Below are positions 1 through 9,227 of a DNA stretch of 64,000 nucleotides, in pieces. Numbering within the stretch: position 1 is the stretch's first letter; the number at the start of each line of letters is the position of its first letter. The stretch is taken from assembly GCF_002368035.1 (NCBI RefSeq), contig NZ_AP018222.1, positions 4,209,534 through 4,273,533 on the forward strand. Direction: 5' to 3'. The stretch comes from Nostoc linckia NIES-25. GTDB taxonomy: Bacteria > Cyanobacteriota > Cyanobacteriia > Cyanobacteriales > Nostocaceae. Both the position numbers and the translations under genes were made by a program. A model generated the notes under the pieces. The model saw only the letters and a program-made list of their open reading frames with translations, searched no databases and was not told where the DNA came from.

Positions 1-1
1 A

Positions 2-445
2 GACGCCATAGAAAGCTTGAGAGACGATTTAGCGATCCCCGATACCGGCACCTTTTGGGGAGACATGGATATCGTCATCAAGAATGCAGCAAAAAAAATA
101 GATAGTCCCCTTGGTCGTCAGACACTCGCCTTGATTATCAGCACAGCATCTAGCAATCCTCAGTTTGCCCAAGTTTACTGGACAAAATACATAAAACTCC
201 GCCGTGAAGCCTTTGCCAAAGTACTTAAGCGTGCCCAGTCTAGAGCAGAAATCAACGATAACGCCGACATAGACCTAATTATCGACCTTCTGAGTGGATC
301 GCTGTATTATGCACTAATCTTCAAACCCACAACCGAGCCAGTAGAAGCCTACATGCGCCGCACCATAGATATTCTCGTCAAGGGAATAGGGCATGGGGCA
401 TCGGGTATGGGGGAAAAGGTTAAAGGGAAAAGGGAAAAGGAATAA
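2..445 (+). CDS. TetR-family transcriptional regulator, C-terminal part (5' cut by window edge)
   Basis: The reading frame is open to the left window edge, so a TTG near position 17 is not the real start. The visible ~147 residues are all alpha-helical and look like a TetR C-terminal ligand/dimerisation domain (helices around LGRQTLALIISTASSNPQF and IDLIIDLLSGSLYYALIF). The DNA-binding helix-turn-helix would lie outside the window. The last ~20 residues (Gly/Lys/Glu-rich, after ILVKGIG) are encoded by an AGGGAAAAGG / GGGCATGGGG repeat tract that continues past the stop, so this tail looks like a repeat-derived extension. Family assignment rests on the fold pattern only; target and ligand are unknown. 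Confidence 0.7.
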   Translation, partial: DAIESLRDDLAIPDTGTFWGDMDIVIKNAAKKIDSPLGRQTLALIISTASSNPQFAQVYWTKYIKLRREAFAKVLKRAQSRAEINDNADIDLIIDLLSGSLYYALIFKPTTEPVEAYMRRTIDILVKGIGHGASGMGEKVKGKREKE

Positions 446-614
446 ATTTAATCTTTCCCCTTTCCGCTTTACCCCTTGTCCTTTCCCCATACCCGATGCC
501 CAATGACCAATGACTAATGACCAATGACTAATAACTAACTTGTTGCAAAAATAACTTTTCACAAATCGTTGTAAATGAGATGATGTATTAATTAGAGAAA
601 AAGGTGAACAATTG
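446..614. repeat. Intergenic short tandem repeats
   Basis: The spacer holds a pyrimidine-rich mirror of the GGGAAAAGG tract (about 450-490) and then CCAATGA/CTAATGA heptamers (about 499-540), typical short tandem repeats of heterocystous cyanobacteria. No gene is seen here. Confidence 0.7.
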
Positions 615-1013
615 TTATTTTTCTCCCTCTGCTTGTGGTTGCAAGATGGCATTACAGTATTGTATGAGAGTGGTCAAGCGATCGCTAATCGTTTGCAGTC
701 TTGTTTGTACAGTCGATGCCTGCCGCGCTCCTTGGAAAAACATCACATCTATTTCCAACAAGCGCAGTTGCTTACTCATCTCAGTTTGATAAGACTGAAC
801 TCGCCAGTCTTCTCTTGGCACAGAGGCTTCCATTGGGGACGCTCCGGGAACGCCAACATCAGCCAAAGGTACAATTTCCTCCCTAAACAGTCGCTGCAAC
901 GAGGCTACACGCCGCCGCAGTTCGGGTGCAACAATTTGCCCAGTTGTAGCATCGGAGCGTAATTGCTCCAGTAAGGTTATGAATGCCTGATATTTCTCAC
1001 GGTTTAAAGACAT
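615..1013 (-). CDS. patD: PatD-like heterocyst frequency control protein
   Basis: A 132-residue, mostly helical soluble protein starting MSLNREKYQAF and ending in an acidic tail. The overall pattern (helical N-terminus, variable middle, then LRLLEIDVMFFQGARQAS followed by a helix ending IQYCNAIL) agrees with what I recall of the cyanobacterial family annotated as heterocyst frequency control protein PatD. In Anabaena PCC 7120 PatD is NtcA-regulated, limits heterocyst frequency and has been linked to FtsZ assembly. The gene is divergent from the ppGpp synthase with a ~295-bp spacer. An imperfect NtcA-like GTA-N10-TAC (consensus N8) lies upstream on its strand at about 1043-1058; I give it little weight. 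The family call is from memory of the motif. Confidence 0.55.
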   Translation of the reverse strand: MSLNREKYQAFITLLEQLRSDATTGQIVAPELRRRVASLQRLFREEIVPLADVGVPGASPMEASVPREDWRVQSYQTEMSKQLRLLEIDVMFFQGARQASTVQTRLQTISDRLTTLIQYCNAILQPQAEGEK

Positions 1014-1092
1014 CGAGTGCTAGTTAAGATAGTATAAATGTCAAGTAATTTTTCTTATACAATAAACTCTCTTAACCACTTATCAGTACTAT

Positions 1093-1118
1093 AAGCCTCA
1101 AATCGTGATTTGAGGCTT
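1093..1118. terminator. Perfect 12-bp-arm hairpin between divergent genes
   Basis: Arms AAGCCTCAAATC (1093-1104) and GATTTGAGGCTT (1107-1118) with a 2-nt loop, followed by TTTGTTTG on the plus strand. It looks like a factor-independent terminator but lies upstream of both flanking genes, so it may end a short unannotated plus-strand transcript or simply be a repeat. Confidence 0.45.
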
Positions 1119-1308
1119 TGTTTGCAATCAATCGATTTTCAAGTTTACGATTCTTGAAATTCACACTGGATGACTACCGTTGCCAATTGGAGAACCATCC
1201 CAACACTGTCTTTTTTGCCCATCTAGTGGCAACAGCATCTTCCCAGGGTGATGGTGCCAGTTTTGTCTATCTCACACTTATCTACCGATCTCCTTAAGAG
1301 CCAATTGT

Positions 1309-3582
1309 ATGAGCAGCATAGCGATCAATTCATCAGTCGATCTTGCCATTCCGGAATGGTTAAAGAAATGTTTGAAGGAATCATCGATAACTAGCAGCCA
1401 AGGCGAAGATGAGCGAAGGCATAATGATGCAGTGTTGATTGGTCGAGCATTTGAATTTGCTTACCAATTGCATCAAGGTCAATATCGCAAATCGGGAGAG
1501 CCATACATTGCTCATCCCATTGCTGTAGCCGGATTGCTGCGGGACTTGGGAGGTAGTCCTGCTATGATAGCAGCTGGGTTTCTTCATGATGTAGTTGAAG
1601 ATACAGAAGTCACTATTGAAGAAATCGAAGAAAGGTTTGGGCCGGAAGTCCGCCAATTGGTGGAAGGTGTCACCAAACTTTCTAAAATCAATTTCACCAG
1701 CAAAACCGAAAGCCAAGCGGAAAATTTCCGCCGGATGTTTTTGGCAATGGCGCAAGATATTCGAGTGATTGTGGTGAAGTTGGCAGACCGTTTGCATAAT
1801 ATGCGAACCTTACAATACATGTCGGAAGCCAGCCGCCGCCGCAGCGCCCAGGAAACGCGAGATATCTTCGCACCTTTAGCTAATCGCTTGGGGATCTGGC
1901 GAATTAAGTGGGAATTAGAGGATTTGGCTTTTAAATATTTGGAACCAGAAGCTTTCCGCGAAATGCAGCAGCATGTTTCCGAAAAGCGGACGGCGCGAGA
2001 AGAGAAGTTGGCTAAAGCTACAGAAATTTTGCGGGAGCGTTTGCAGCAAGCTGGAATTCATTGCCAAGATATCAGCGGACGCCCCAAGCATCTTTATAGC
2101 ATTTACCAAAAAATGCAGCGGCAGCAAAAGGAATTTCACGAAATTTATGATTTGGCAGCCCTGCGGATTATTGTCCAAACCAATGAGGAATGCTATCGGG
2201 CGTTGGCAGTGGTTCATGATGCTTTTCGCCCAATTCCTGGGAGATTTAAAGATTATATTGGACTGCCAAAACCTAACCGTTACCAGTCGTTGCATACTGG
2301 AGTCATTGGCTTGACTGGTCGTCCTTTGGAAGTACAAATTCGGACGATAGAAATGCATCATATCGCTGAGTATGGGATTGCCGCTCATTGGAAGTATAAA
2401 GAAACAGGAGGTTCTGGCATTAGCCATTTGACAGCGACGGATGAAAAGTTTACTTGGTTGCGGCAACTGCTGGAATGGCAAACAGATCTAAAAGACGCCC
2501 AAGAATATCTTGATAGCGTCAAAGATAATCTATTTGAAGATGATGTCTATGTCTTCACCCCTAAGGGGGATGTTGTGCCTTTAAGTCCTGGGTCTACAAG
2601 TATAGATTTTGCCTATCGCATTCACACAGAAGTGGGAAACCACTGTGCAGGGGCGCGGGTAAATGGGCGAATGGTACCTCTGTCAACGCGACTGCAAAAT
2701 GGCGATATTGTAGAGATTCTCACTCAAAAGAACTGCCATCCGAGTTTGGATTGGTTAAATTTTGTCAGAACTTCGGCAGCAAAGTATCGAATTAAACAAT
2801 GGTACAAGCGATCGCGCCGGGAAGAAAATGTCGCCCGCGGACGAGAATTATTAGAAAAGGAACTTGGTAAAACTGGTTTTGATAGTCTGCTGAAGTCAGA
2901 AGCAATGCAGATTGTCACCGAAAAGTGTAACTATCACAGCGTAGAAGATTTACTAGCTGGTTTGGGTTACGGTGAAGTGACGTTGAATTTAGTCCTCAAT
3001 CGTTGGCGAGAAGTAGCGAAGGGACAACAACCAGTTATAACTCCACTGCCATTTCTTCCCAAAGAATCGACATCTACAGCAAAAGCTTTGCGAGATGCGC
3101 CTCCAAACATCTCGCGCTCCACAGATTCGCCGATTATTGGAGTAGAAGGTTTGGTGTATCATTTAGCCGGGTGTTGTACCCCGATTCCCGGCGAAGCAAT
3201 CATTGGCGTAGTGACGCGGGGTAGGGGGATTTCAATTCATCGCCAAGGCTGCCATAATCTGGAAAGTGTCGAGTATGAGCGTTTAGTACCAGTTAGGTGG
3301 AATCCAGCAGCAGAAAATAGTGGTCGCCCGCAAACTTACCCAGTGGAGATTCAAATTGAAGCACTTGACCGCGTAGGAGTGCTAAAGGATATTTTATCAA
3401 GGCTGAGCGACCAGGGAATCAATGTGCGCCATGCCCAGGTAAAAACAGCCGTTGGTCAACCTGCATTGATGGATTTGGGAATAGATATACGCGATCGCCT
3501 CCAGCTAGAGCAAGTATTTATCCAAATTAAGAAAATGAGCGACATTTTGAATATCCGCCGCGTCGGTCAAATTGACGAGTAA
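1309..3582 (+). CDS. spoT: Bifunctional (p)ppGpp synthetase/hydrolase (RelA/SpoT homologue)
   Basis: A full-length long RSH enzyme of 757 residues. The order is: HD hydrolase domain (residues ~40-200, with FLHDVVEDT placing the metal-binding HD at ~93-94), ppGpp synthetase domain (~250-365, RPKHLYSIYQKM and LQVQIRT-like stretches), TGS domain (~400-460, VYVFTPKGDVVPL), a conserved Cys-rich helical region (~630-670, HLAGCCTPIPGE) and a C-terminal ACT domain (~675-750). Both catalytic halves look intact, so it should make and degrade the alarmone that controls growth under amino-acid and nitrogen stress. It acts in the cytoplasm, probably ribosome-associated. The ATG start has no clear Shine-Dalgarno. 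Confidence 0.95.
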   Translation: MSSIAINSSVDLAIPEWLKKCLKESSITSSQGEDERRHNDAVLIGRAFEFAYQLHQGQYRKSGEPYIAHPIAVAGLLRDLGGSPAMIAAGFLHDVVEDTEVTIEEIEERFGPEVRQLVEGVTKLSKINFTSKTESQAENFRRMFLAMAQDIRVIVVKLADRLHNMRTLQYMSEASRRRSAQETRDIFAPLANRLGIWRIKWELEDLAFKYLEPEAFREMQQHVSEKRTAREEKLAKATEILRERLQQAGIHCQDISGRPKHLYSIYQKMQRQQKEFHEIYDLAALRIIVQTNEECYRALAVVHDAFRPIPGRFKDYIGLPKPNRYQSLHTGVIGLTGRPLEVQIRTIEMHHIAEYGIAAHWKYKETGGSGISHLTATDEKFTWLRQLLEWQTDLKDAQEYLDSVKDNLFEDDVYVFTPKGDVVPLSPGSTSIDFAYRIHTEVGNHCAGARVNGRMVPLSTRLQNGDIVEILTQKNCHPSLDWLNFVRTSAAKYRIKQWYKRSRREENVARGRELLEKELGKTGFDSLLKSEAMQIVTEKCNYHSVEDLLAGLGYGEVTLNLVLNRWREVAKGQQPVITPLPFLPKESTSTAKALRDAPPNISRSTDSPIIGVEGLVYHLAGCCTPIPGEAIIGVVTRGRGISIHRQGCHNLESVEYERLVPVRWNPAAENSGRPQTYPVEIQIEALDRVGVLKDILSRLSDQGINVRHAQVKTAVGQPALMDLGIDIRDRLQLEQVFIQIKKMSDILNIRRVGQIDE

Positions 3583-4164
3583 GTGCCCGAATTGGTAGGG
3601 TGCGTTCACACGATGTAACGCACCATTTGAAATTCGTAGAAAAACTTCTAAGCAAAAAATCGTTTAACTACTTCCTGGGTTAAGCGATCGCATTAGCTAT
3701 GAGCAAATATAATGTGTATTTTGTCAATAAGCCGATCTACTTAAAAAAGCAAGGAAACAAAGCGATCGCTATGTAAAGAAGAGGGAGTAAGAGGGCAGCT
3801 AGTTATTCTCTTATCCCTAATTCTATATAGAGAGTCAATTTTAAACTAAGTAATTTTTCATACTTTATATATTATTAATAATAATTCAGAAAATATATCG
3901 ATGAAATAAATACCTGCAATCAGCAAAATGTTGAGAGGAGAATAATTTTCATTTTTGAAATGTATTTGAGTAATTAAGCTGAAAAATCAGCTTGATTTTC
4001 AGAAATGATTGTATTTAGTGATTTGCAATCGATTACAGTGCAGAAATTCTTAGGTTAGTGTCGTGCTAGCTTATAAATCATTGACTGTAAATAATGCTTT
4101 GGCGCTGAAAATATCTAATCTCCTAATAGCTTAACTACAAAAATTCGTGAATGGCTTAAATAAC
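3583..4164. other. Intergenic region after spoT
   Basis: About 580 bp, AT-rich. Just after the stop there is an inverted repeat GGTGCGTT...AACGCACC (about 3599-3624), a form of the GTGCGTTA repeat found at several other places in the window and able to act as the spoT terminator. Two HIP1 sites follow. The rest, up to the RTX gene, shows no ORF or RNA gene. Confidence 0.5.
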
Positions 4165-7100
4165 ATGAATATGCAGACTCAAGGCATTATTTTCATCGAT
4201 TCATCAATTACAGACTACGAATTATTGCTTGATTGTATTGTATCAAAAATTGAAGTAATAGTTCTCGATTCCAGCCAAGATGGCATAGAACAAATTACTC
4301 AAATACTGTTGCAACGCCCTGAAGTTGAAAACGTCCACATTGTCTCTCATGGTTCTCCCGGTTGCCTTTACCTGGGTAATACGCAACTGAGTCTCAGCAC
4401 TTTAGAAAGCTATACTCAACAGCTACAAACTTGGTTGTGTCGGACTCTGATACTCTACGGCTGTAACGTCGCTGCTGGGGATGCGGGAGAGGAATTTTTA
4501 CAGAAGTTGCATCGATTGACAAAAGCTAATATTGCGGCTTCTACTACACTGACGGGTAACGCAGCGTTAGGTGGAGATTGGAATTTACAGGTTCAAGTTG
4601 GCAAAGATTTTTCAATCGCAAATCCCATAGCTTTAGCATTTCGACAAGAAACACTTTCTAGTTATACGGGAATACTTGCTTCTGGTGAACTCGATACTAC
4701 CTTTGGCATTGGTGGTAAAGTTACTACTCAATTTGGTTATGGCGGATCTGCCTATAGTGTTGCAATTCAGTCAGACGGGAAAATTTTGGCAGTCGGCTAT
4801 AGTTACATGATTCACGATGGCTTAAATGCCCCTGACTTTGCTCTAGTACGCTACAACCCAGACGGCAGCCTAGACAATAGCTTTGGCAATGGTGGTATAG
4901 TTACTACTCATGTTGGTAGTGCCAGTGATAGTGGTTATAGTGTGACTCTACAATCAGACGGCAAGATAGTTGTTGCTGGATATACTTGGAACAATAGCCA
5001 ATCTAACCAACCAGATTTTGCCCTAGCACGCTACAACACTAACGGTAGTCTAGATACAAGTTTTGGTAACGGCGGCAAAGTTATTACCAACTTTGGTCAA
5101 GACTTGGGTTATAAAGTCTTAGTTCAGCCAGACGGCAAGACGATCCTAGTGGGATCTATCGGTAATGGAGATCGTGTTCTAGTACGCTACAACACTGATG
5201 GTAGTATAGATACGAGTTTTGGTAACAGCGGCAAAGTTAACGGTACAAATGGCAACACTGCTGTAATTCTCTCAGATGGCAAAATTATTGTTGCTGGAGC
5301 GGCAATTACTGACTCTAATAGTTATTCTGCCTCTGGGCCTCTTATTGATTTTGCCTTAGCACGTTATCACAGCAATGGCAGTTTAGATACTAGCTTTGGC
5401 AATAATGGTAGGGTCTTAACTCCTATAGGTACATCCCTTGACACGGCTAATAGCATTGCAATTCAGGCGGACGGTAAAATTGTTGTTGCCGGATACGCGT
5501 GGAGTGTATGGAATGGCTCTAACCAAGAAGACTTTGCTATTGCCCGTTACAATTCTGACGGTAGTCTAGACACTAGCTTTGGTAATGGAGGTAAAATCAT
5601 TGCGCCTCTAAGTATAAGTAATAACGATCGTGCCACTAGTTTGACAATTCAATCTAATGGCAAAATTGTTGTCGCTGGTTATATTCAAAACGGAAATAAT
5701 CGCGACACAGTTCTATTAACCTATAATCCCGATGGAACTTTGGATAGTAGCTTTGGTACAGGCGGTCAGGTTATTACTCCGATTAAAAGTAACTACGAAG
5801 GCGGTAGTGTTGTTGCAACTCAATCGGATGGCAATATTGTTGTTGTTGGGAATAACAATGGGTACTTTGCAGTGGCACGCTACCTCGGTGTTTCCAACGA
5901 AACACCTACCACTCCCTCAAATACAGCGCCTACAGTCACTTTGCCCAGCACTAACCCCACTTACACTGAAAATGCTCCTGCTATCTTCATTGACCCAACT
6001 GCAACTGTTGTAGACCCTGATTCCCAAGACTTCGATTCCGGTAAAATGACTGTAAGCTTCAGTAATGGTGGAACTGCTGACGATCGCCTCATCATCCAGA
6101 GCAACACAACAAATAAAATCGAAGTCAACAACAACACAAGCATTTTGTACGATACTAGCTTTATCGGTACTTTCACTGCTGGTATTGGTACTCAAGACTT
6201 AGTTATCAACTTTACCTCTAAAGCCACACCTACTGCTATCCAAGCTGTGCTACGCAGTATTAGTTACGCCAACATCTCGGATAATCCTGCTACTACTCCT
6301 CGTACTGTCAGCTTTGTGTTAACTGACGGTGATGGTGGTGCTAGTACGACAGTCTCTAAAACGATTAATCTGACTGCTGTCAACGATGCCCCTATCGTTA
6401 CCGCAAATCAAAGCTTCAATATCAGGGAAAATAGCAGTAATGATACGGTGGTTGGTACTGTAATTGCTACCGATGTCGAGGGAACTAGCTCATTTTCCAA
6501 TTGGACAATTATTGATGGCAACTTTGACCTCGATGGAGATGGGAAAACTGCTTTTAGCATTAACTCGACTTCTGGACAGATCGCAGTTGGCGATCGCGAC
6601 GATCTTGATTTTGAGACTAAGCCTAACTTTCAACTACAAGTTACTGTCAGCGATGGCACTGCTACTAGCGCTATGCAAGCGATCGCCATCAATCTCAATG
6701 ATGTTGGTGAAAAGACCATCTTTGGTACGTCTTTAAGCAACAAGCTATACGGCAGTACAACTGATGATACTATCTACGGCTATGAAGCAAGTGATTATTT
6801 ATATGGCTATGATGGTAGCGATCGCCTGATTGCTGGTGCTGGCAATGACTACCTTTATGGTGGTGGAGGTGATGATATTCTCGATGGTGGTGATGGCACT
6901 GATTCACTTAAGGAATCTGCTGATGTCAACTTTACTTTAACTAATACTCAACTACTTGGTTTAGGTAATGATAGCTTCAGCAGTATTGAAAAGGTAACGC
7001 TGACGGGCGGTATTAGCGACAATACTTTAAATGCTTCATCATTCACAATTGCCAGTGTCTATCTTTATGGCGGTAATGGTCATGATACTGTTTTAGGTGG

Positions 7101-7473
7101 TAGTCAGAATGATTATTTATACGGTGAGAATGGTAGCGATCGCCTGATTGGTAATGCTGGAATTGACCGACTTTATGGTGGTGCAGATAACGACACTTTG
7201 ACTGGCGGTGCTGGCAATGATTTACTCTATGGACAAACAGGTGCTGATACTTTTGTTCTCGCCTCAGGAAACGGCAGTGATAGCATATTTGATTTTAAGG
7301 ATGGCATTGACAAACTTGGTTTATTAGGTGGTTTAACTTATGGGGCTTTAACTATCTCTGCAAGTGGTACTAAGACTTCTATTCGGATTACTTCCACTAA
7401 TGAGACATTAGCTCTTTTGAGCAATATCCAACCTAGCTTGATTACAGAAAGTGATTTTATCGCAATTGTGTAA
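4165..7473 (+). CDS. DUF4347 / delta-60 repeat / RTX calcium-binding secreted protein
   Basis: A ~1100-residue modular secreted protein. The N-terminal ~165 residues are a DUF4347 domain (IIFIDSSITDYELL, VHIVSHGSPGCLYLG). Residues ~175-580 hold at least seven delta-60 repeats (SLDTSFGNGGKV type). After a Pro/Thr linker come cadherin/Ig-like segments (VNDAPIVTANQSFNIREN) to ~880, then RTX-like nonapeptides (GGAGNDLLYG, GNDYLYGGGGDD) and a type I secretion C-terminus. No Sec signal is seen, as expected for ABC/TolC export. The start is uncertain: GTG 4147, ATG 4165 and ATG 4171 are all in frame and none has a clear RBS. The C-terminal ~80 residues resemble those of the beta-helix protein at 49879. 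Function is probably surface or exoprotein; substrate unknown. Confidence 0.85.
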   Translation: MNMQTQGIIFIDSSITDYELLLDCIVSKIEVIVLDSSQDGIEQITQILLQRPEVENVHIVSHGSPGCLYLGNTQLSLSTLESYTQQLQTWLCRTLILYGCNVAAGDAGEEFLQKLHRLTKANIAASTTLTGNAALGGDWNLQVQVGKDFSIANPIALAFRQETLSSYTGILASGELDTTFGIGGKVTTQFGYGGSAYSVAIQSDGKILAVGYSYMIHDGLNAPDFALVRYNPDGSLDNSFGNGGIVTTHVGSASDSGYSVTLQSDGKIVVAGYTWNNSQSNQPDFALARYNTNGSLDTSFGNGGKVITNFGQDLGYKVLVQPDGKTILVGSIGNGDRVLVRYNTDGSIDTSFGNSGKVNGTNGNTAVILSDGKIIVAGAAITDSNSYSASGPLIDFALARYHSNGSLDTSFGNNGRVLTPIGTSLDTANSIAIQADGKIVVAGYAWSVWNGSNQEDFAIARYNSDGSLDTSFGNGGKIIAPLSISNNDRATSLTIQSNGKIVVAGYIQNGNNRDTVLLTYNPDGTLDSSFGTGGQVITPIKSNYEGGSVVATQSDGNIVVVGNNNGYFAVARYLGVSNETPTTPSNTAPTVTLPSTNPTYTENAPAIFIDPTATVVDPDSQDFDSGKMTVSFSNGGTADDRLIIQSNTTNKIEVNNNTSILYDTSFIGTFTAGIGTQDLVINFTSKATPTAIQAVLRSISYANISDNPATTPRTVSFVLTDGDGGASTTVSKTINLTAVNDAPIVTANQSFNIRENSSNDTVVGTVIATDVEGTSSFSNWTIIDGNFDLDGDGKTAFSINSTSGQIAVGDRDDLDFETKPNFQLQVTVSDGTATSAMQAIAINLNDVGEKTIFGTSLSNKLYGSTTDDTIYGYEASDYLYGYDGSDRLIAGAGNDYLYGGGGDDILDGGDGTDSLKESADVNFTLTNTQLLGLGNDSFSSIEKVTLTGGISDNTLNASSFTIASVYLYGGNGHDTVLGGSQNDYLYGENGSDRLIGNAGIDRLYGGADNDTLTGGAGNDLLYGQTGADTFVLASGNGSDSIFDFKDGIDKLGLLGGLTYGALTISASGTKTSIRITSTNETLALLSNIQPSLITESDFIAIV

Positions 7474-7521
7474 TAGTGAGTAATTTTCTATCGCATTAAT
7501 TTTGATGGGTTAGCGGCGAGC

Positions 7522-7554
7522 AGATCCCCGGCTTCTTCAAGAAGTCGGGGATCT
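7522..7554. terminator. Long hairpin between convergent genes
   Basis: AGATCCCCGGCTTCTT on the left pairs with AAGAAGTCGGGGATCT on the right (one mismatch), between the RTX gene and the convergent kinase gene, so it can serve both. A near-identical hairpin occurs at 30157-30189, which shows it is a dispersed repeat used at gene ends. Confidence 0.6.
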
Positions 7555-8759
7555 CAGTCCTCAGAATTAATAGGACAGACCACTAATGGCAAAATCACCG
7601 TAAATGTAGATCCTTTTCCCAGCTGTGAATCTACTTTAATTTCACCATCCATTAACTGAACCAAGCGGGACACTATAGCTAAACCTAATCCCGTACCATC
7701 AGAACTTTGCACTTTTGGAGCAGTTACTTCGCGAAAATAGGGATTGAAGATTTGCGTTTGAGCATCTGTGGAAATACCAATTCCACTATCGGTAACGGAA
7801 ATTGCCCACTGCTGTGGAGATATCGTCCAGCACTCCAAATGAATTGAACCGGATTCTGTGTAGCGAATTGCGTTACTCAGCAGATTTGTCAGAATTTGCT
7901 GAAACCGGAGAGGATCTATAGTAACTTCATTTGGGGCGCGTTCGCATTCAACAACCAAGGATAATTCTTTAGCACGCACTAGTGGTTCAATCATCTCCAT
8001 AACTGAGTTGATTAAACTACGCACGTCGATTTGAGTGGGCTGCAATTTCATCTGTCCGGCATCATAACGCGAAATTTCCAGAGTATCGTTAATTAACTGG
8101 ACAAGAAGTCTACCACTCTTGAGAACTCGCTCGATACTTTCAAGATTTGCGTAGGTGTCTTTGAGTTCTGGTTGTTGACGCTGCTGGCGCAGAAATAAGT
8201 CTGCATAACCGATGATTGAAGTCAGGGGTGTTTTCAGTTCATGAGCCAAATGAGAGAGGCTTTCTTTACTAGCACGAACCAAACGAGTTAGCTCTTGGTT
8301 AGTTAACCGCAACTGACTTTGGAGTTGTTTGAGTTCTTTTAATCGTCCTTGAGTATAACTGTTAAAGCAACGGGCGATCGCTTCATCAATTACTGTATCA
8401 ATTAAGCGAACGGCTCTCAGTACTTCTTGTGCAGATCCCTGCAATAAATCTTCTTCTAAAAACGAAAAAATCACAAACCGCAGTAAACGATACTCTCGCG
8501 CAATTTCCGCTGGCTCAAATCCCTGTTCGGCGCGGAGTGTACCGTGTTCCAAACTTGCATCTACTACTGTTTGCAAATCGCTAGTTGCAGATTCAGATAG
8601 TACTGTTGCTAATGCTTTCAAAACGCGGGGTAAGCTATCCTTGACAGCCTTGAAAGTAAGTTCTTGAGTAACTTCAATTTGCTCATCTTGGTAAACTGCT
8701 TCTACCCAGCGATCGAGAATGGCATCACTTTTAGCAATTAAAGTTTGACTAAAATCCAT
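7554..8759 (-). CDS. Sensor histidine kinase with RsbRD-like N-terminal domain
   Basis: A 401-residue cytoplasmic hybrid-free kinase. Residues ~1-150 form a helical RsbRD/RsbR_N-like input domain (FKAVKDSLPRVLKAL, LRAEQGFEPAEIAREYRLLR). The HisKA dimerisation domain follows, with the H-box SLSHLAHELKTPLTSIIGYADL, then HATPase_c with the N box (QQILTNLLSNAIRYT), G1 (VTDSGIGIS) and G2 (GTGLGLAIVSRLV). No transmembrane segment or receiver is present, and no response-regulator gene is adjacent. The ATG at 8759 is preferred over an in-frame TTG at 8774. It probably senses an intracellular signal; partner unknown. Confidence 0.85.
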   Translation of the reverse strand: MDFSQTLIAKSDAILDRWVEAVYQDEQIEVTQELTFKAVKDSLPRVLKALATVLSESATSDLQTVVDASLEHGTLRAEQGFEPAEIAREYRLLRFVIFSFLEEDLLQGSAQEVLRAVRLIDTVIDEAIARCFNSYTQGRLKELKQLQSQLRLTNQELTRLVRASKESLSHLAHELKTPLTSIIGYADLFLRQQRQQPELKDTYANLESIERVLKSGRLLVQLINDTLEISRYDAGQMKLQPTQIDVRSLINSVMEMIEPLVRAKELSLVVECERAPNEVTIDPLRFQQILTNLLSNAIRYTESGSIHLECWTISPQQWAISVTDSGIGISTDAQTQIFNPYFREVTAPKVQSSDGTGLGLAIVSRLVQLMDGEIKVDSQLGKGSTFTVILPLVVCPINSED

Positions 8760-8943
8760 TTTTTGCCCAACCAAACACAGTCAGCGCCAAACCCCATGCG
8801 CTAGAGGTAGATTAGTGCATTGATATCAAGCCCGCAACTAACGGAAGATAGAGGTTAGCGAAAAGACGGCTGATTGTTGAATTAATTACTTAATAGTCGA
8901 TTTATTGCAATTTATAGCAATTTTCAGGTAATTAAACCATAGG

Positions 8944-8971
8944 GTAGGGGCGCACAGCTGTGCGCCCCTAC
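8944..8971. repeat. 28-bp perfect palindrome (GTAGGGGCGCACAG arm)
   Basis: Two 14-bp arms with no loop; arm GTAGGGGCGCACAG. Related 28-bp elements with AAAG in place of ACAG are at 23833-23860 and 41451-41478. Confidence 0.85.
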
Positions 8972-9063
8972 AAAGGATTGTGGTTCAAATACATGAAAAC
9001 GGCTGTAAATGTTGAATAAAAATAAGAGCGATCGCTTCACCAAACGTGTAAGCATCAGAGGCT

Positions 9064-9179
9064 ATTTATAAAGTAAAAATAAAATTATTGTAGGGTGTGT
9101 TAGCCTAACGCACCGTCTTATATAGCGGTGCGTTAGGCTAAAGCCGTAACACACCCTACTTAAGATTTACTTTATAAAT
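9064..9179. repeat. MITE-like inverted repeat, 116 bp
   Basis: Ends in 14-bp perfect inverted repeats ATTTATAAAGTAAA / TTTACTTTATAAAT. Inside lie nested arms GTAGGGTGTGTTAG...CTAACGCACC and GGTGCGTTAGGCT...ACACACCCTAC. No ORF is present. The inner GTGCGTTAGGCT motif recurs around 17775, 31270 and 3600, so this is a non-autonomous dispersed element. Confidence 0.65.
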
Positions 9180-9227
9180 GATCTCTAATGCAATAAATTA
9201 GTTAACAATAAATAGTGAGATAAGTTC

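Larger units (their letters stand above)
8775..9227. other. Intergenic region with two palindromic repeats
   Basis: About 450 bp without a gene. It contains a perfect 28-bp palindrome (8944-8971) and a 116-bp MITE-like inverted repeat (9064-9179), both listed separately, and a HIP1 site. No promoter could be assigned. Confidence 0.6.

Noticed and set aside
4141..9227. RTX protein and kinase region as a genomic island
   Set aside because: HIP1 sites and general composition are like the surroundings, and no integrase or tRNA is present.
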